Source: Lachnospiraceae bacterium
Lineage (GTDB): Bacteria; Bacillota; Clostridia; Lachnospirales; Lachnospiraceae
DNA length: 64,000 bases
Direction: 5' to 3'
NCBI GenBank assembly: GCA_902363835.1
Contig: CABJBM010000015.1
Location: 98,847 to 162,846 of the forward strand
The translations under genes and the position numbers were made by a program. The notes below the pieces were generated by a model. It was not told the origin of the DNA. It was given only the letters and a program-made list of their open reading frames with translations, and made no database searches. Position 1 is the first letter of the stretch. Every line of letters starts with the position of its first letter. Positions 44,494 to 53,100 of the stretch are shown here, in pieces.

Positions 44494-44874
44494 CTATGAA
44501 ACCCTGCTCAGCAGTTCCTGCAAATACTGTCCAAGGGAACAAAGTTTTTTTGTGCTGTCACCAATGGTCAGGTAGTAATAATTGGCTGTCCCTACCTGGC
44601 GGACATTTATCAGGCCTGCATCCTTTAAAATTTTTAAATGATGGGAAATTGCAGGGCGGGATAATCTGGTCATTTCCGTGATTTCCTTTACATTCATCCC
44701 TTGCCTGGGTCTTACGTTCAAGCCGCCCCTGATATTTGCAACGTCGTTACCCTGGTTGTCATAAAGGCCTGTACGGGCGAGACCCTCAATAATGGATAAT
44801 CGGACCTCATCTCCCAGAGCGATAAAAATCGGCATGCAACTCAGGAAAAGTTGGTTAAACTCCTCGGCTTGCAT
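44494..44874 (-). CDS. ArsR-family HTH regulator
   Basis: A 126-residue winged-helix repressor. The recognition region MTRLSRPAISHHLKILKDAGLINVRQVGTANYYYL is typical of ArsR/SmtB proteins. A 20-residue insertion (LYDNQGNDVANIRGGLNVRPRQ) between helices alpha2 and alpha3 is unusual. No Cys-Val-Cys metal box (CVC) is seen, so it may sense something other than arsenic. GGAGGGATGCGCCC precedes the ATG. Target unknown. Confidence 0.85.
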   Translation of the reverse strand: MQAEEFNQLFLSCMPIFIALGDEVRLSIIEGLARTGLYDNQGNDVANIRGGLNVRPRQGMNVKEITEMTRLSRPAISHHLKILKDAGLINVRQVGTANYYYLTIGDSTKKLCSLGQYLQELLSRVS

Positions 44875-45262
44875 GGGCGCATCCCTCCTTTGGTTTAAAA
44901 AAGTGAACTAATGATAGTTTATCATCCCTGCATGGCAACGTCAATGTTTTATGGGTAAAATTTTGTGATTTATGCTGCAAAAATTAAAAAATAATAGAAA
45001 AAATTGTTGAAATTAACAAAAGATATAGAAAAGAATCGTCTGACCGCAATAAAAACAAAAAAAGGAATGTATACAATATTTCTTGAAAAAAATGGTTGAC
45101 ATTTCATCTGTCCTTGTGCATAATAAAGGCACATTCTTATATGCGTTCCGCATACAGCATTTCAAAAGTTTTCAAAGAATTATGGAAGTTTGATTCCATA
45201 ATCCAAAGCTGATTTTCCAGCGTAAATTCCAGGGTTGAGATTTTAAGAAAAGAGGGGATCAT
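44875..45262 (+). promoter_or_regulatory. Pilus operon promoter and leader
   Basis: No gene is seen. A good SigA-type promoter has TTGACA at 45096-45101 and CATAAT at 45119-45124 (17-base spacer). The ~140-base leader contains a perfect hairpin, ATTATGGAA/TTCCATAAT, at 45179-45202, and a ribosome-binding site AGAGGGG at 45251-45257. The region 44900-45060 is AT-rich and otherwise blank. Confidence 0.65.
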
Positions 45263-45778
45263 ATCGTTCAATATGTTATTTTACTGCTGATTTTAGGGGC
45301 AGGGGCTTTCTTTGATGTCCGCAAGCACCGGATTCCCAACTGGCTGGTGCTTTCAGGAATCATCATTGGCCTTTTGTTTGAGATTTTTGGGTCAGGGAAG
45401 CCTTTGGGAGGCCTTTTATTTGTTCTAAGGCTTGGGATTGTGACCGCAGCATTCTTTTTACTGTTCTTATGCCGGATGATCGGTGCGGGGGATATTAAGC
45501 TTGCCGCTTTGATATGCGGGTTTCTGGGGCTTAGAGCAGGCGCTCTGGCAGTTGGATTTGGTTTTCTTATAGGGGCTTTCTGGTCCTTTATCAAAATGGC
45601 GGAAAGGGGCATTCTTTTTACCCGTCTTTTCTGTCTTCTTGCCTATATCAGGCGCGTATTTCAAACAGGGAAACTTGCAGCCTACTACGATCCTGTCCGG
45701 GATGGATATGATGTGGTGATACCTTTGGGCCTTTGTCTGTTTTTAGGAACACTGGGCTCCATGGTTTTATGGAAATAA
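45263..45778 (+). CDS. Prepilin peptidase, TadV/CpaA-like (first copy)
   Basis: An A24-type membrane aspartyl protease of about 171 residues. Catalytic Asp candidates are in FFDVRKHRIPNW and GAGDIKLAAL. The first helix (VILLLILGAGAFFD) lies before any ATG, GTG or TTG in frame; the first canonical start (GTG 45347) would remove it and the first catalytic Asp. AGAGGGG at 45251-45257 suggests translation begins near 45263 with an unusual codon such as ATC, or that there is a base error. The start given is therefore provisional. It would cut Flp and pseudopilin leaders at the membrane. Confidence 0.75.
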   Translation: MVQYVILLLILGAGAFFDVRKHRIPNWLVLSGIIIGLLFEIFGSGKPLGGLLFVLRLGIVTAAFFLLFLCRMIGAGDIKLAALICGFLGLRAGALAVGFGFLIGAFWSFIKMAERGILFTRLFCLLAYIRRVFQTGKLAAYYDPVRDGYDVVIPLGLCLFLGTLGSMVLWK

Positions 45779-45793
45779 TGAGGAGGTTTTGTT

Positions 45794-46795
45794 TTGGCAA
45801 AGAAAGTGATGGCGGTTTATGATGGGGACCCTTTGTATACGGAACGGTTCACAGAATTTATAAACCGGAAGGAGCAGGTCCCGTTTTCAGTCATGGCGTT
45901 TACGACTCTGGAGCGGCTGAAGGCTTATGGGGAAGATCATGAGATAGAGCTTTTGCTCATTGATTCCTCTGTCCCAAGGGAGGAAATAGGAAAAATAAGC
46001 GCCGCTTTTGTGGTACTCCTGGCTGAGGGAGAGGTGGTTTTGCCGGAAGAACCGTACCCAAGTGTTTATAAATACCAGGCAGCAGACAGGATTATGCGTG
46101 AGGTGATGAAACGCTACGGTGATAATCCGGTGGAGACAGCATATACCATGGCTTCAAAGGCAGGCAGGATTATTGGTGTCTACTCCCCCATAAACCGGTG
46201 TTTAAAGACTTCTTTTGCCCTTGCCATGGGACAGCTTCTGGCCAGGGATTTAAAGGTGCTTTATTTGAATTTTGAGGATTGTTCCGGTTTTGGACGGCTG
46301 ATGGGAGAAGAATATAAAACAGGTTTGTCTGATCTTTTGTATTATTACAGCCAGGAGGGATTTCGCTGGATGCGCCTTGGAGCTGTTGTTTATACCTGGG
46401 GAGATTTGGATTATGTGCCTCCGGTGGAATATCCTGAGGACCTTTGTCAGGTGAACGGGCAGATGATGGCAGAGCTGGTAAGTCACATTGCAAGGGAAAG
46501 CACTTATGGATCCATTATCCTGGATCTGGGTCAGTTTGGAAAGAAAGCGGCGGAGGTGTTGGAAGTATGCGATGTGGTATACATGCCGGTAAAGGATGAT
46601 TGGGTGTCCGCAGCAAAGGTAGAAGAATTTGAGGAATACCTGGTATCATCCGGTCATGAGGCCCTTAAAAACAGGATTCAGAAAATAAAGCCTCCTTACC
46701 ATGGCAACTTTGGGCGGAGAGATAATTATTTGGAACAGCTGTTATGGGGAGAGTTGGGTGATTATACAAGGCAGCTTTTAAGGCAGTCCCTATAA
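45794..46795 (+). CDS. TadZ/CpaE-like ParA-fold protein
   Basis: A 333-residue protein with an N-terminal receiver-like part (VMAVYDGDPLYTERFTEFI) and a MinD/ParA-like domain from ~120. The Walker A region is degenerate (SPINRCLKTS, 131-140) and has lost the glycines and signature Lys, as in many TadZ proteins. IILDLGQFG matches the Walker B position. TadZ localises the pilus machine. TTG 45794 lies 7 bases after AGGAGG. ATP binding is doubtful. Confidence 0.78.
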   Translation: MAKKVMAVYDGDPLYTERFTEFINRKEQVPFSVMAFTTLERLKAYGEDHEIELLLIDSSVPREEIGKISAAFVVLLAEGEVVLPEEPYPSVYKYQAADRIMREVMKRYGDNPVETAYTMASKAGRIIGVYSPINRCLKTSFALAMGQLLARDLKVLYLNFEDCSGFGRLMGEEYKTGLSDLLYYYSQEGFRWMRLGAVVYTWGDLDYVPPVEYPEDLCQVNGQMMAELVSHIARESTYGSIILDLGQFGKKAAEVLEVCDVVYMPVKDDWVSAAKVEEFEEYLVSSGHEALKNRIQKIKPPYHGNFGRRDNYLEQLLWGELGDYTRQLLRQSL

Positions 46796-46828
46796 GCTGC
46801 AATAGGGATGGTGCAAGGAGGAACAGCC

Positions 46829-48049
46829 ATGGAAGATGGGCAGAGAAGGAATTTACGGGAAGAAATCATGAGAGAGCTGGATGAACGGCAGCAGGTAACC
46901 GATGAGGAGCTTTATGACATCATAGACGGCCGGATTCTGGAATATGGACAAGTTAACTTTGTTCCCCTAAAAGATAAAATAGAGCTTCGGAACCGGCTTT
47001 TTGACTCCTTCCGGCGGCTGGGAGCGCTTCAGGAGCTGGTGGATGACGGAGATGTAACGGAGATCATGGTAAATGGGGCGGCCCGGGTCTTTGTAGAGAG
47101 GAACGGGCGAATGGAGCAGTGGGGCAGAGCCTTTGACAGCCAGGAGCAGTTAGAGGATACCATTCAGCAGATCGTCAGCAGAGTAAACCGTACGGTAAAC
47201 GTATCAAGGCCTATTGCTGATGCCAGGCTGCCTGACGGTTCCAGGGTCCATGTGGTGCTTCCTCCCATTGCTTTGGACGGTCCAGCGGTGACCATCCGGA
47301 AATTTCCCAAGCCCATTACCATGGCAAGGCTTTTAAAACTTGGCTCGGTCACGGAGGAGGCTGCGGATTTCTTAAAATGCATTGTGGAGGCCGGATACAA
47401 TATTTTTATCAGCGGTGGGACTAATTCAGGAAAAAGTACCTTTCTCAATGCTTTGTCTGCTTATGTTCCCAGGGATGAGCGGATCGTGACCATTGAGGAT
47501 TCTGCGGAGTTAAAGATCACCCATATTCCAAACCTGGTACGGCTTGAGACGAGAGAGGCCAATGGGGAGGGAGACGGGGAGGTGACCATTGGGGATCTGA
47601 TCAGGGCGGCTTTGCGGATGAATCCTGACAGAATTATTATTGGTGAGGTGAGAGGTAAGGAGGCTCTGGATATGATATCGGCTATGAACACCGGCCATGA
47701 CGGAAGCCTTAGCACCGGGCATGGAAACAGCCCCGGGGACATGCTTTCCAGGCTGGAGACCATGGTGCTCATGGGGACGGATATTCCATTGGCAGCAGTC
47801 AGAAGCCAGGTTGCGGCAGCAATTGATATTTTAATACATCTGGGGCGGCTGAGAGACAAAAACAGAAGGGTCTTATCCATTGTGGAGGTGGTTGGCTATG
47901 AGAATGGAGAAATCAGGCTCAATCCGTTATTCCGGTTTGAGGAAAATTATGAACATAAGGAAGGAGGGCAGGCCGTTCAGGGAAGTCTTAAAAAGGTGGG
48001 AAGCATTCAGAACACCGAAAAACTTAAGGCAGCAGGCATTGAGGTATGA
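46829..48049 (+). CDS. Tad pilus assembly ATPase TadA/CpaF
   Basis: A 406-residue secretion ATPase. It has an N-terminal all-alpha part and a core with VTEIMVNGAARVFVERNGR, ARLPDGSRVHVVLPP, Walker A SGGTNSGKSTFLNAL, the Asp box RIVTIEDSAELKI, Walker B RIIIGEVRGKEAL, and the His box NTGHDGSLSTGHGN. It powers assembly of Flp pili. ATG 46829 lies 7 bases after AAGGAGG. Its end overlaps the TadB frame by about 100 bases. Confidence 0.94.
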   Translation: MEDGQRRNLREEIMRELDERQQVTDEELYDIIDGRILEYGQVNFVPLKDKIELRNRLFDSFRRLGALQELVDDGDVTEIMVNGAARVFVERNGRMEQWGRAFDSQEQLEDTIQQIVSRVNRTVNVSRPIADARLPDGSRVHVVLPPIALDGPAVTIRKFPKPITMARLLKLGSVTEEAADFLKCIVEAGYNIFISGGTNSGKSTFLNALSAYVPRDERIVTIEDSAELKITHIPNLVRLETREANGEGDGEVTIGDLIRAALRMNPDRIIIGEVRGKEALDMISAMNTGHDGSLSTGHGNSPGDMLSRLETMVLMGTDIPLAAVRSQVAAAIDILIHLGRLRDKNRRVLSIVEVVGYENGEIRLNPLFRFEENYEHKEGGQAVQGSLKKVGSIQNTEKLKAAGIEV

Positions 48050-48776
48050 TAATTATGTTCTGACACCGGCTGAGTGGTGCTTATATGGATTTCAGGGTCT
48101 GGCAGGGGCAGGGCTTTTGGCTTACATCTTTTATCGCAGCATTGCGGCATTCCTGGTATTTTTTCCAATGGTTATTATTTTTCCCATGATTAAAAAAGGA
48201 GAGCAAAAGGAAAAAAGGCTTCAGCAGCTGAACTTGGAATTTAAGGAAGGCATCCTGCTTTTAGCCTCCTTCTTAAGCGCCGGTTACTCCGTGGAAAACG
48301 CGTTTTCCGCTTCTGTAAAGGAATTGGTTTTGCTTTATGGAGAGGAAGGGCTGGTTTCTAAGGAATTCAGCCATATTGAGAGCCAGATCCGGATGAACCG
48401 CTCCGTGGAGCAGGCGCTTTCTGAATTCGCAGGGCGAAGCGGTCTTGATGATATTAAAAATTTTGCAGAAGTATTTGCCGCTGCAAAACGAAGCGGGGGA
48501 GAACTGGTTTCCATTATCAGTCATACAGCAGGCGTAATAAGGGATAAGGTGCAGGTCAGACAGGAGATATTGACTATGACAGCATCAAAACAGTTTGAAC
48601 AAAGAATTATGAGCATGATTCCCTTTTTTATCGTCTTTTACATTAATATGACTTCACCCGGCTTTTTTAACATCATGTACAGTACGGGAATCGGAAGGAT
48701 TTTTATGACTCTTTGCATGGCCGTTTACATCATAGCAATGGCTATTGCAAAACAGATTATGAGGATCGAGGTATGA
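47949..48776 (+). CDS. Tad pilus inner-membrane platform protein TadB
   Basis: A 275-residue T2SS-F-type membrane protein. Two hydrophobic segments follow the N-terminus (AGLLAYIFYRSIAAFLVFFP), then the F domain with FLSAGYSVENAFSASVKEL and AAAKRSGGELVSII, and a C-terminal helix pair. ATG 47949 follows GAGG by 6 bases and gives the normal family length; this means a 101-base overlap with the TadA gene in another frame. Confidence 0.85.
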   Translation: MNIRKEGRPFREVLKRWEAFRTPKNLRQQALRYDNYVLTPAEWCLYGFQGLAGAGLLAYIFYRSIAAFLVFFPMVIIFPMIKKGEQKEKRLQQLNLEFKEGILLLASFLSAGYSVENAFSASVKELVLLYGEEGLVSKEFSHIESQIRMNRSVEQALSEFAGRSGLDDIKNFAEVFAAAKRSGGELVSIISHTAGVIRDKVQVRQEILTMTASKQFEQRIMSMIPFFIVFYINMTSPGFFNIMYSTGIGRIFMTLCMAVYIIAMAIAKQIMRIEV

Positions 48777-48789
48777 AAGGAGAGGGTAG

Positions 48790-50052
48790 ATGTTAAGGAA
48801 AAACAAAAGAACATGGAGATTTCCTTTTACAAAGGTTCAGGCAGGCTGTGCGGTTTCAGGGATTGTTTTGTATGCTGTTATGGAGCTGGTCTTTGCAGCA
48901 GGAGGACAGGCAGTATGGGAAAGAGAAGGGCTTAAGAGGGCAGGGCCGGGACAGGGAGAGACTACATACCATGTCCTTGTATCAGGGCTTGACCGGCAGG
49001 ACGGAAATAAGAAGGTGCCGGTGAAAATACCTGTCAGGGAGAGGAAATATGGGGAGGAAGAGGCAAGGGAGCTGTTTCATAAGATCCAGCCTGAACTGAT
49101 AAAGCAGATGCTGGGGGAAAATGAATCCCTGGAGGAGGTGAGAGAGAACTTAAACTTAAAGGGAAGTCTTGGAGATTATGGATTTAGGATTATCTGGGAA
49201 TCTGATGATCCCCAGGTCATCGATTCTTTCGGGATCATTCACAATGAGGATTTACCGGAAGAGGGAAAGCCAGTCTGGTTAAGGGCCAGAGTGACAGATG
49301 GAAGCCATGAAAGGAGGTATGAGTTTAAAGTGATGGTTTATCCGGCCTCCCTTACCCGGGAAGAAAAGGCTGCCGCTGATTTTATCCGGTGGGTAGGACA
49401 AATAGACCTTAAACAGCAGACAGAAGACAGCCTGTCTCTGCCATCGGTCTATGAAGGGAAGCGGCTGACATACTTCCTGCCGGAGGAGGCTGATTACAGA
49501 ATACTGCCGGTATTAGGATTTTTTCTGGCGGCGCTGTTACATATAAAAGAAGAGTTTGACAGGAAGAACCAGGCAAAGCTGCGGGAACAGCAACTGCTCT
49601 TTGATTATTCTGAGGTGGTATCCAAGCTGGTAGTTTACATCGGGGCAGGGCTTACGGTCAGGGGAGCCTGGGAGAGGATCACGGCTGGTTATAAGGAGGG
49701 GGTAAAACAGGGGAAAAGGAACGTGCGTCCGGCGTATGAGGAGATGGTGAAAACAGCGGGGCAGCTTGGCACCGGGCTGTCCGAAGGGCGGGCTTACAAT
49801 GAATTTGGAAGGCGGTGCGGCCTGCAGGCCTACATAAAGCTTTCTGCTCTTTTGGAACAGAGCCAGAAAAATGGAAGCCGGCAGCTTCGCCCGGCATTGG
49901 AGCTTGAGATGGCGTCAGCCTTTGAGCAGAGAAAAAACCTGGCGAAAAAGCTGGGGGAGGAAGCCGGAACTAAGCTTTTGCTGCCCCTGTTCATGATGCT
50001 GGGAGTGGTTATGGTCATGATCGTAGTTCCGGCGTTTCTGGCATTTTATTAG
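48790..50052 (+). CDS. TadC-like platform protein with Ig-like insert
   Basis: A 420-residue protein. After a first membrane helix (about 20-36) comes a ~180-residue extracytoplasmic part. Residues ~115-190 resemble an atrophied bacterial Ig domain (YGFRIIWESDDPQVIDSFGII, then VWLRARVTDGSHERRYEFKVMVYPA). A second helix (~235-250) leads into a T2SS-F-type domain (YIGAGLTVRGAWERI, SEGRAYNEFGRRCGLQAYIKLSALLEQ) and a terminal helix. Ordinary TadC is ~280-320 residues, so the insert is an addition, perhaps for contact with cell wall or pilus. Confidence 0.8.
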   Translation: MLRKNKRTWRFPFTKVQAGCAVSGIVLYAVMELVFAAGGQAVWEREGLKRAGPGQGETTYHVLVSGLDRQDGNKKVPVKIPVRERKYGEEEARELFHKIQPELIKQMLGENESLEEVRENLNLKGSLGDYGFRIIWESDDPQVIDSFGIIHNEDLPEEGKPVWLRARVTDGSHERRYEFKVMVYPASLTREEKAAADFIRWVGQIDLKQQTEDSLSLPSVYEGKRLTYFLPEEADYRILPVLGFFLAALLHIKEEFDRKNQAKLREQQLLFDYSEVVSKLVVYIGAGLTVRGAWERITAGYKEGVKQGKRNVRPAYEEMVKTAGQLGTGLSEGRAYNEFGRRCGLQAYIKLSALLEQSQKNGSRQLRPALELEMASAFEQRKNLAKKLGEEAGTKLLLPLFMMLGVVMVMIVVPAFLAFY

Positions 50053-50067
50053 GGGGGAGGTGAAAGA

Positions 50068-50253
50068 ATGATGACATGGGTAAATGGGCAGATCAGGGAT
50101 TTCATTGCCAAAGAAGATGGAATAGGCGTTATTGAAGTCGTGCTGATTCTGGTAGTTTTAATCGGACTTGTTATTATTTTCAAAAAACAGATAACAACTC
50201 TTCTTGATAGCATATTCAAGGAAATCAACAGCCAGTCAAAAGAGGTGTATTAA
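50068..50253 (+). CDS. Flp-type pilin
   Basis: A 61-residue type IVb pilin. A short charged leader (FIAKEDGIG) is followed by VIEVVLILVVLIGLVIIF, with the +5-type Glu typical of class III prepilins; the tail is short and polar. It is the probable major subunit, cut at the Gly by one of the two peptidases in this operon. GGGGGGAGGTGAAAGA precedes the ATG. Its stop overlaps the next start by one base. Confidence 0.87.
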   Translation: MMTWVNGQIRDFIAKEDGIGVIEVVLILVVLIGLVIIFKKQITTLLDSIFKEINSQSKEVY

Positions 50254-52145
50254 TGCGCAAAAGCGGACAGATCACAGTATTTTTCAGTTTGGCCCTTTTA
50301 TGCATATTCAGCCTGATGTGCGGGCTTTTAGAGTCCGCACGGATTGCTGGAGTCAGATGTTATTTAAAGCTGGCAGCCGATTCTTCCATGGACTCTGTAT
50401 TCAGCAGGTATCATAAAGAGGCCTGGGAAAAGTACCGTCTTTTCCTTCTGGAATGTGAGAATGGAGATGAACTGGAACAGGCATGGAAGGGATTCATGGA
50501 GCCTTATATGGACAGCTCCGGCTGGTATTTCACGGATATGGAACAGGCAGATACAACGCAGCTTTGTCATATTACCGATGGAGGAGGCCAATATTTAAAA
50601 CAGGAGATTCTGGATTACATGAAGTACGGAATTTTTGAAAATATGACCGATGAAAAGGGGGGAGAAGCGCTGCTTAAGAATTTAAAGGAAGCCGGGGCTG
50701 TGAAACAGTTAGCCGGATCCTTCCGTGATCATGAGCGGGAAGCTGTCCGCCTGGAACGGGCATTAGAGGATATCAATGATTCTTTAAAGCAGCAGAAGGC
50801 CTTTTGGCAGGCTGCATATGAAGGAATCATGGATTATAACGGTCCTGAGTTTCGAAGGGAAGCAGACCGGCTGGAGCGGGAAATGAACCGGATTCCTGCC
50901 CTTGTAAAGGCTTATGAGAAAAGGGCAGATGACTTAAAAACAAAGATAAACGAAACAAATAACAGCCTGTCTGTGGCTCAGGAAGAATTAAGCCAGGAGA
51001 TCCGTGAAACTTTAAAAGAAGATACCTCCTGCTATGAATCCTATATTGATCAGGCTGGGGAACGGAGAAAGGAAATCCAGGCTCTTCCGGGAAAAATGGA
51101 ACAGATGAAACCGATTATAGAACGGGCAAAGGAGCGCTCTTTTGAGGTGGAGAGCATCATTGATCACTGGGATAGTGATGATGAAGAGGATGAGGGCCCG
51201 GATCTGTCAGAATTGTGGAATTCTGTAAGGGAAATATGGTATGAGGTGAATATTCCCGTCCTTTCTTATTCCAACGGTGTGAAGGATCCGGAAAAGCAGA
51301 AGCTTCTGGAGCAGGTAGAGGGATTTCTGCAAACCGGGTTATTATCCCTGGTGCTGCCGGAAGGAAGTGAAATATCTACAGGCATTTTATCGGATAATTC
51401 TTTTCCCACCGTTACCTCCATGGAAGAGCAGGAACCTGGAATGGAGGCAGGACTTGTGGACCGGCTCTTGTTTGGGGAATATTGCGGCCGTTTTCTCACC
51501 AGCTTTCTATCAGAAGAGGATAAGGAGGTAAAATATGAATTGGAGTACCTGGTTTCAGGAAAGAAAACAGATGAGGAGAACTTAAAGCAGACCGTTACCA
51601 ATGTTCTCATGGTAAGGGAAGGCATGAACTTAATTCACATTTTGTCTGACAGCCAGAAACGGGAAGAGGCAAAGGCTCTTGCTGCCCTTATTACCGGATC
51701 CGTGGGCCTGGCGCCCCTTACGGGGATCGTTGCCTTTTTTGTAATGAGCATTTGGGCTCTGGGAGAAGCGATTGCAGATGTGAAAATGCTTTTAGAGGGG
51801 AAAAAGGTGGCCTTTCTCAAGTCAAGAGATACCTGGAAATTATCTCTTAATGGCCTGCTGGAATTGGGAAGTACAGGAACATGTACGGTTGGATCAGAGG
51901 ATGAAAAAGGAATTGACTATACCGCTTATTTAAAGCTTCTTCTTTTTATGGGAGAGACCATGAGGCAGTATTACCGCCTCATGGATGTGATCCAGATGAA
52001 TCTATGCAGGAAGCAGGCGGATTTTCGCATGGCACACTGTGTTTATCAGGCAGAAATACGGGGGATTGTAAAATCAAGACATATGTTTTTCGGAGGAAGT
52101 AATCCCTTCTATCCGGTAGAAGTCCGGACAGAGAAAGCATATTAA
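50253..52145 (+). CDS. DUF5702 domain protein of the Tad locus
   Basis: A 630-residue protein. It opens with an N-terminal pseudopilin-like helix (GQITVFFSLALLCIFSLMCGLLESAR), as in TadG-type proteins, with long coiled-coil stretches at about 155-260. A hydrophobic pair lies at about 480-520 (ALITGSVGLAPLTGIVAFFV). DUF5702 proteins accompany Tad loci in Clostridia. The start overlaps the pilin stop (TAATG), so it is translationally coupled. It may be a minor pilus component or an outer assembly factor. Confidence 0.8.
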   Translation: MRKSGQITVFFSLALLCIFSLMCGLLESARIAGVRCYLKLAADSSMDSVFSRYHKEAWEKYRLFLLECENGDELEQAWKGFMEPYMDSSGWYFTDMEQADTTQLCHITDGGGQYLKQEILDYMKYGIFENMTDEKGGEALLKNLKEAGAVKQLAGSFRDHEREAVRLERALEDINDSLKQQKAFWQAAYEGIMDYNGPEFRREADRLEREMNRIPALVKAYEKRADDLKTKINETNNSLSVAQEELSQEIRETLKEDTSCYESYIDQAGERRKEIQALPGKMEQMKPIIERAKERSFEVESIIDHWDSDDEEDEGPDLSELWNSVREIWYEVNIPVLSYSNGVKDPEKQKLLEQVEGFLQTGLLSLVLPEGSEISTGILSDNSFPTVTSMEEQEPGMEAGLVDRLLFGEYCGRFLTSFLSEEDKEVKYELEYLVSGKKTDEENLKQTVTNVLMVREGMNLIHILSDSQKREEAKALAALITGSVGLAPLTGIVAFFVMSIWALGEAIADVKMLLEGKKVAFLKSRDTWKLSLNGLLELGSTGTCTVGSEDEKGIDYTAYLKLLLFMGETMRQYYRLMDVIQMNLCRKQADFRMAHCVYQAEIRGIVKSRHMFFGGSNPFYPVEVRTEKAY

Positions 52146-52164
52146 GGGAAGGAGGCAGATGATC

Positions 52165-53088
52165 ATGCTCTTTTTCAAGGAGTTCCGAGAAAAAAATAAT
52201 AAAAAAAACGTTACTCTCCAGGTACGAATCCCCTTCATAAAACAAGGATTCCTTGCGAAAAGAGCATTATCATCTGCCTCCGCCTTCCGAACAAAGGGGA
52301 GCCTGACCGTGGAGGCGGCTATGACCCTGCCCCTGTTCCTGTTTTTCATGGTGATCCTCATGCTTCCCATGGGGGTGATGAAGGAGGGAAGGCGTATTCA
52401 GACTGCTTTGGAAGCAGCAGGTGAGGAGATAAGCCAGTATGCCTATGTATTGGATCGGCTAAAACTGGGAGAATGCCTGGACTCCTCAGGGATTGACGGG
52501 TTTTCAGAGGAGTTTTTAGACGGGTTGACAGAGGAAGGGATTCTCCTTTATGCCAGAAAACAGGTGGAAGGGCGGGTAGGGTTTACACGGCTTGAATCAG
52601 TCTCCTTTGCACGTTCTTCTGTTTTAAGGGACGAAGAGACCATTGATCTGATCATGGATTACCGGGTCAGAATTCCTTTTTCCGTCTTTGGCTTAAACAG
52701 CATACCAATGACAGCCAGAAGCTGCCGGAGAGCCTGGATCGGCCAGGAGGGGGGAAGGAACAGAAACGATGGGCAGGAGGATGAGCTTGTATACATTGGA
52801 AGAACAAGCACAAGATATCACAGGCAGCGGACCTGTCATTATTTATACAATGAGATAAAAGAGATTTCTTTTAAAGAGGTGGAAAATGTCCGCAATTTGG
52901 CGGGCGGAAAGTATAAGCCCTGCAGCATATGCGGAAGATTTGCAGAGGAAAACGGCAGTATTTTCATCATGCCGTCTGGAGAAAGATATCACAGTGACAG
53001 GAATTGCTCTTCCATCATGGCATATGTGGAGGCTGTTCCATTATCTGAGGTCCTCCACATGGGGGCGTGCTCTTACTGTTCACAATAG
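52165..53088 (+). CDS. TadE-like pseudopilin with Cys-rich C-terminal repeats
   Basis: A 307-residue protein. The type-IV-like segment GSLTVEAAMTLPLFLFFMVILM starts near residue 46, after a long basic N-terminus. The C-terminal ~105 residues carry two related modules with YH..R.C and C..C patterns: RYHRQRTCHYL with KPCSICGRF, and RYHSDRNCSSI with GACSYCS. They look like paired metal-binding or disulfide-rich modules. I prefer ATG 52165 (9 bases from GGAGG) over 52159 (3 bases). Confidence 0.75.
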   Translation: MLFFKEFREKNNKKNVTLQVRIPFIKQGFLAKRALSSASAFRTKGSLTVEAAMTLPLFLFFMVILMLPMGVMKEGRRIQTALEAAGEEISQYAYVLDRLKLGECLDSSGIDGFSEEFLDGLTEEGILLYARKQVEGRVGFTRLESVSFARSSVLRDEETIDLIMDYRVRIPFSVFGLNSIPMTARSCRRAWIGQEGGRNRNDGQEDELVYIGRTSTRYHRQRTCHYLYNEIKEISFKEVENVRNLAGGKYKPCSICGRFAEENGSIFIMPSGERYHSDRNCSSIMAYVEAVPLSEVLHMGACSYCSQ

Positions 53089-53100
53089 GGAGGTGTCTCT

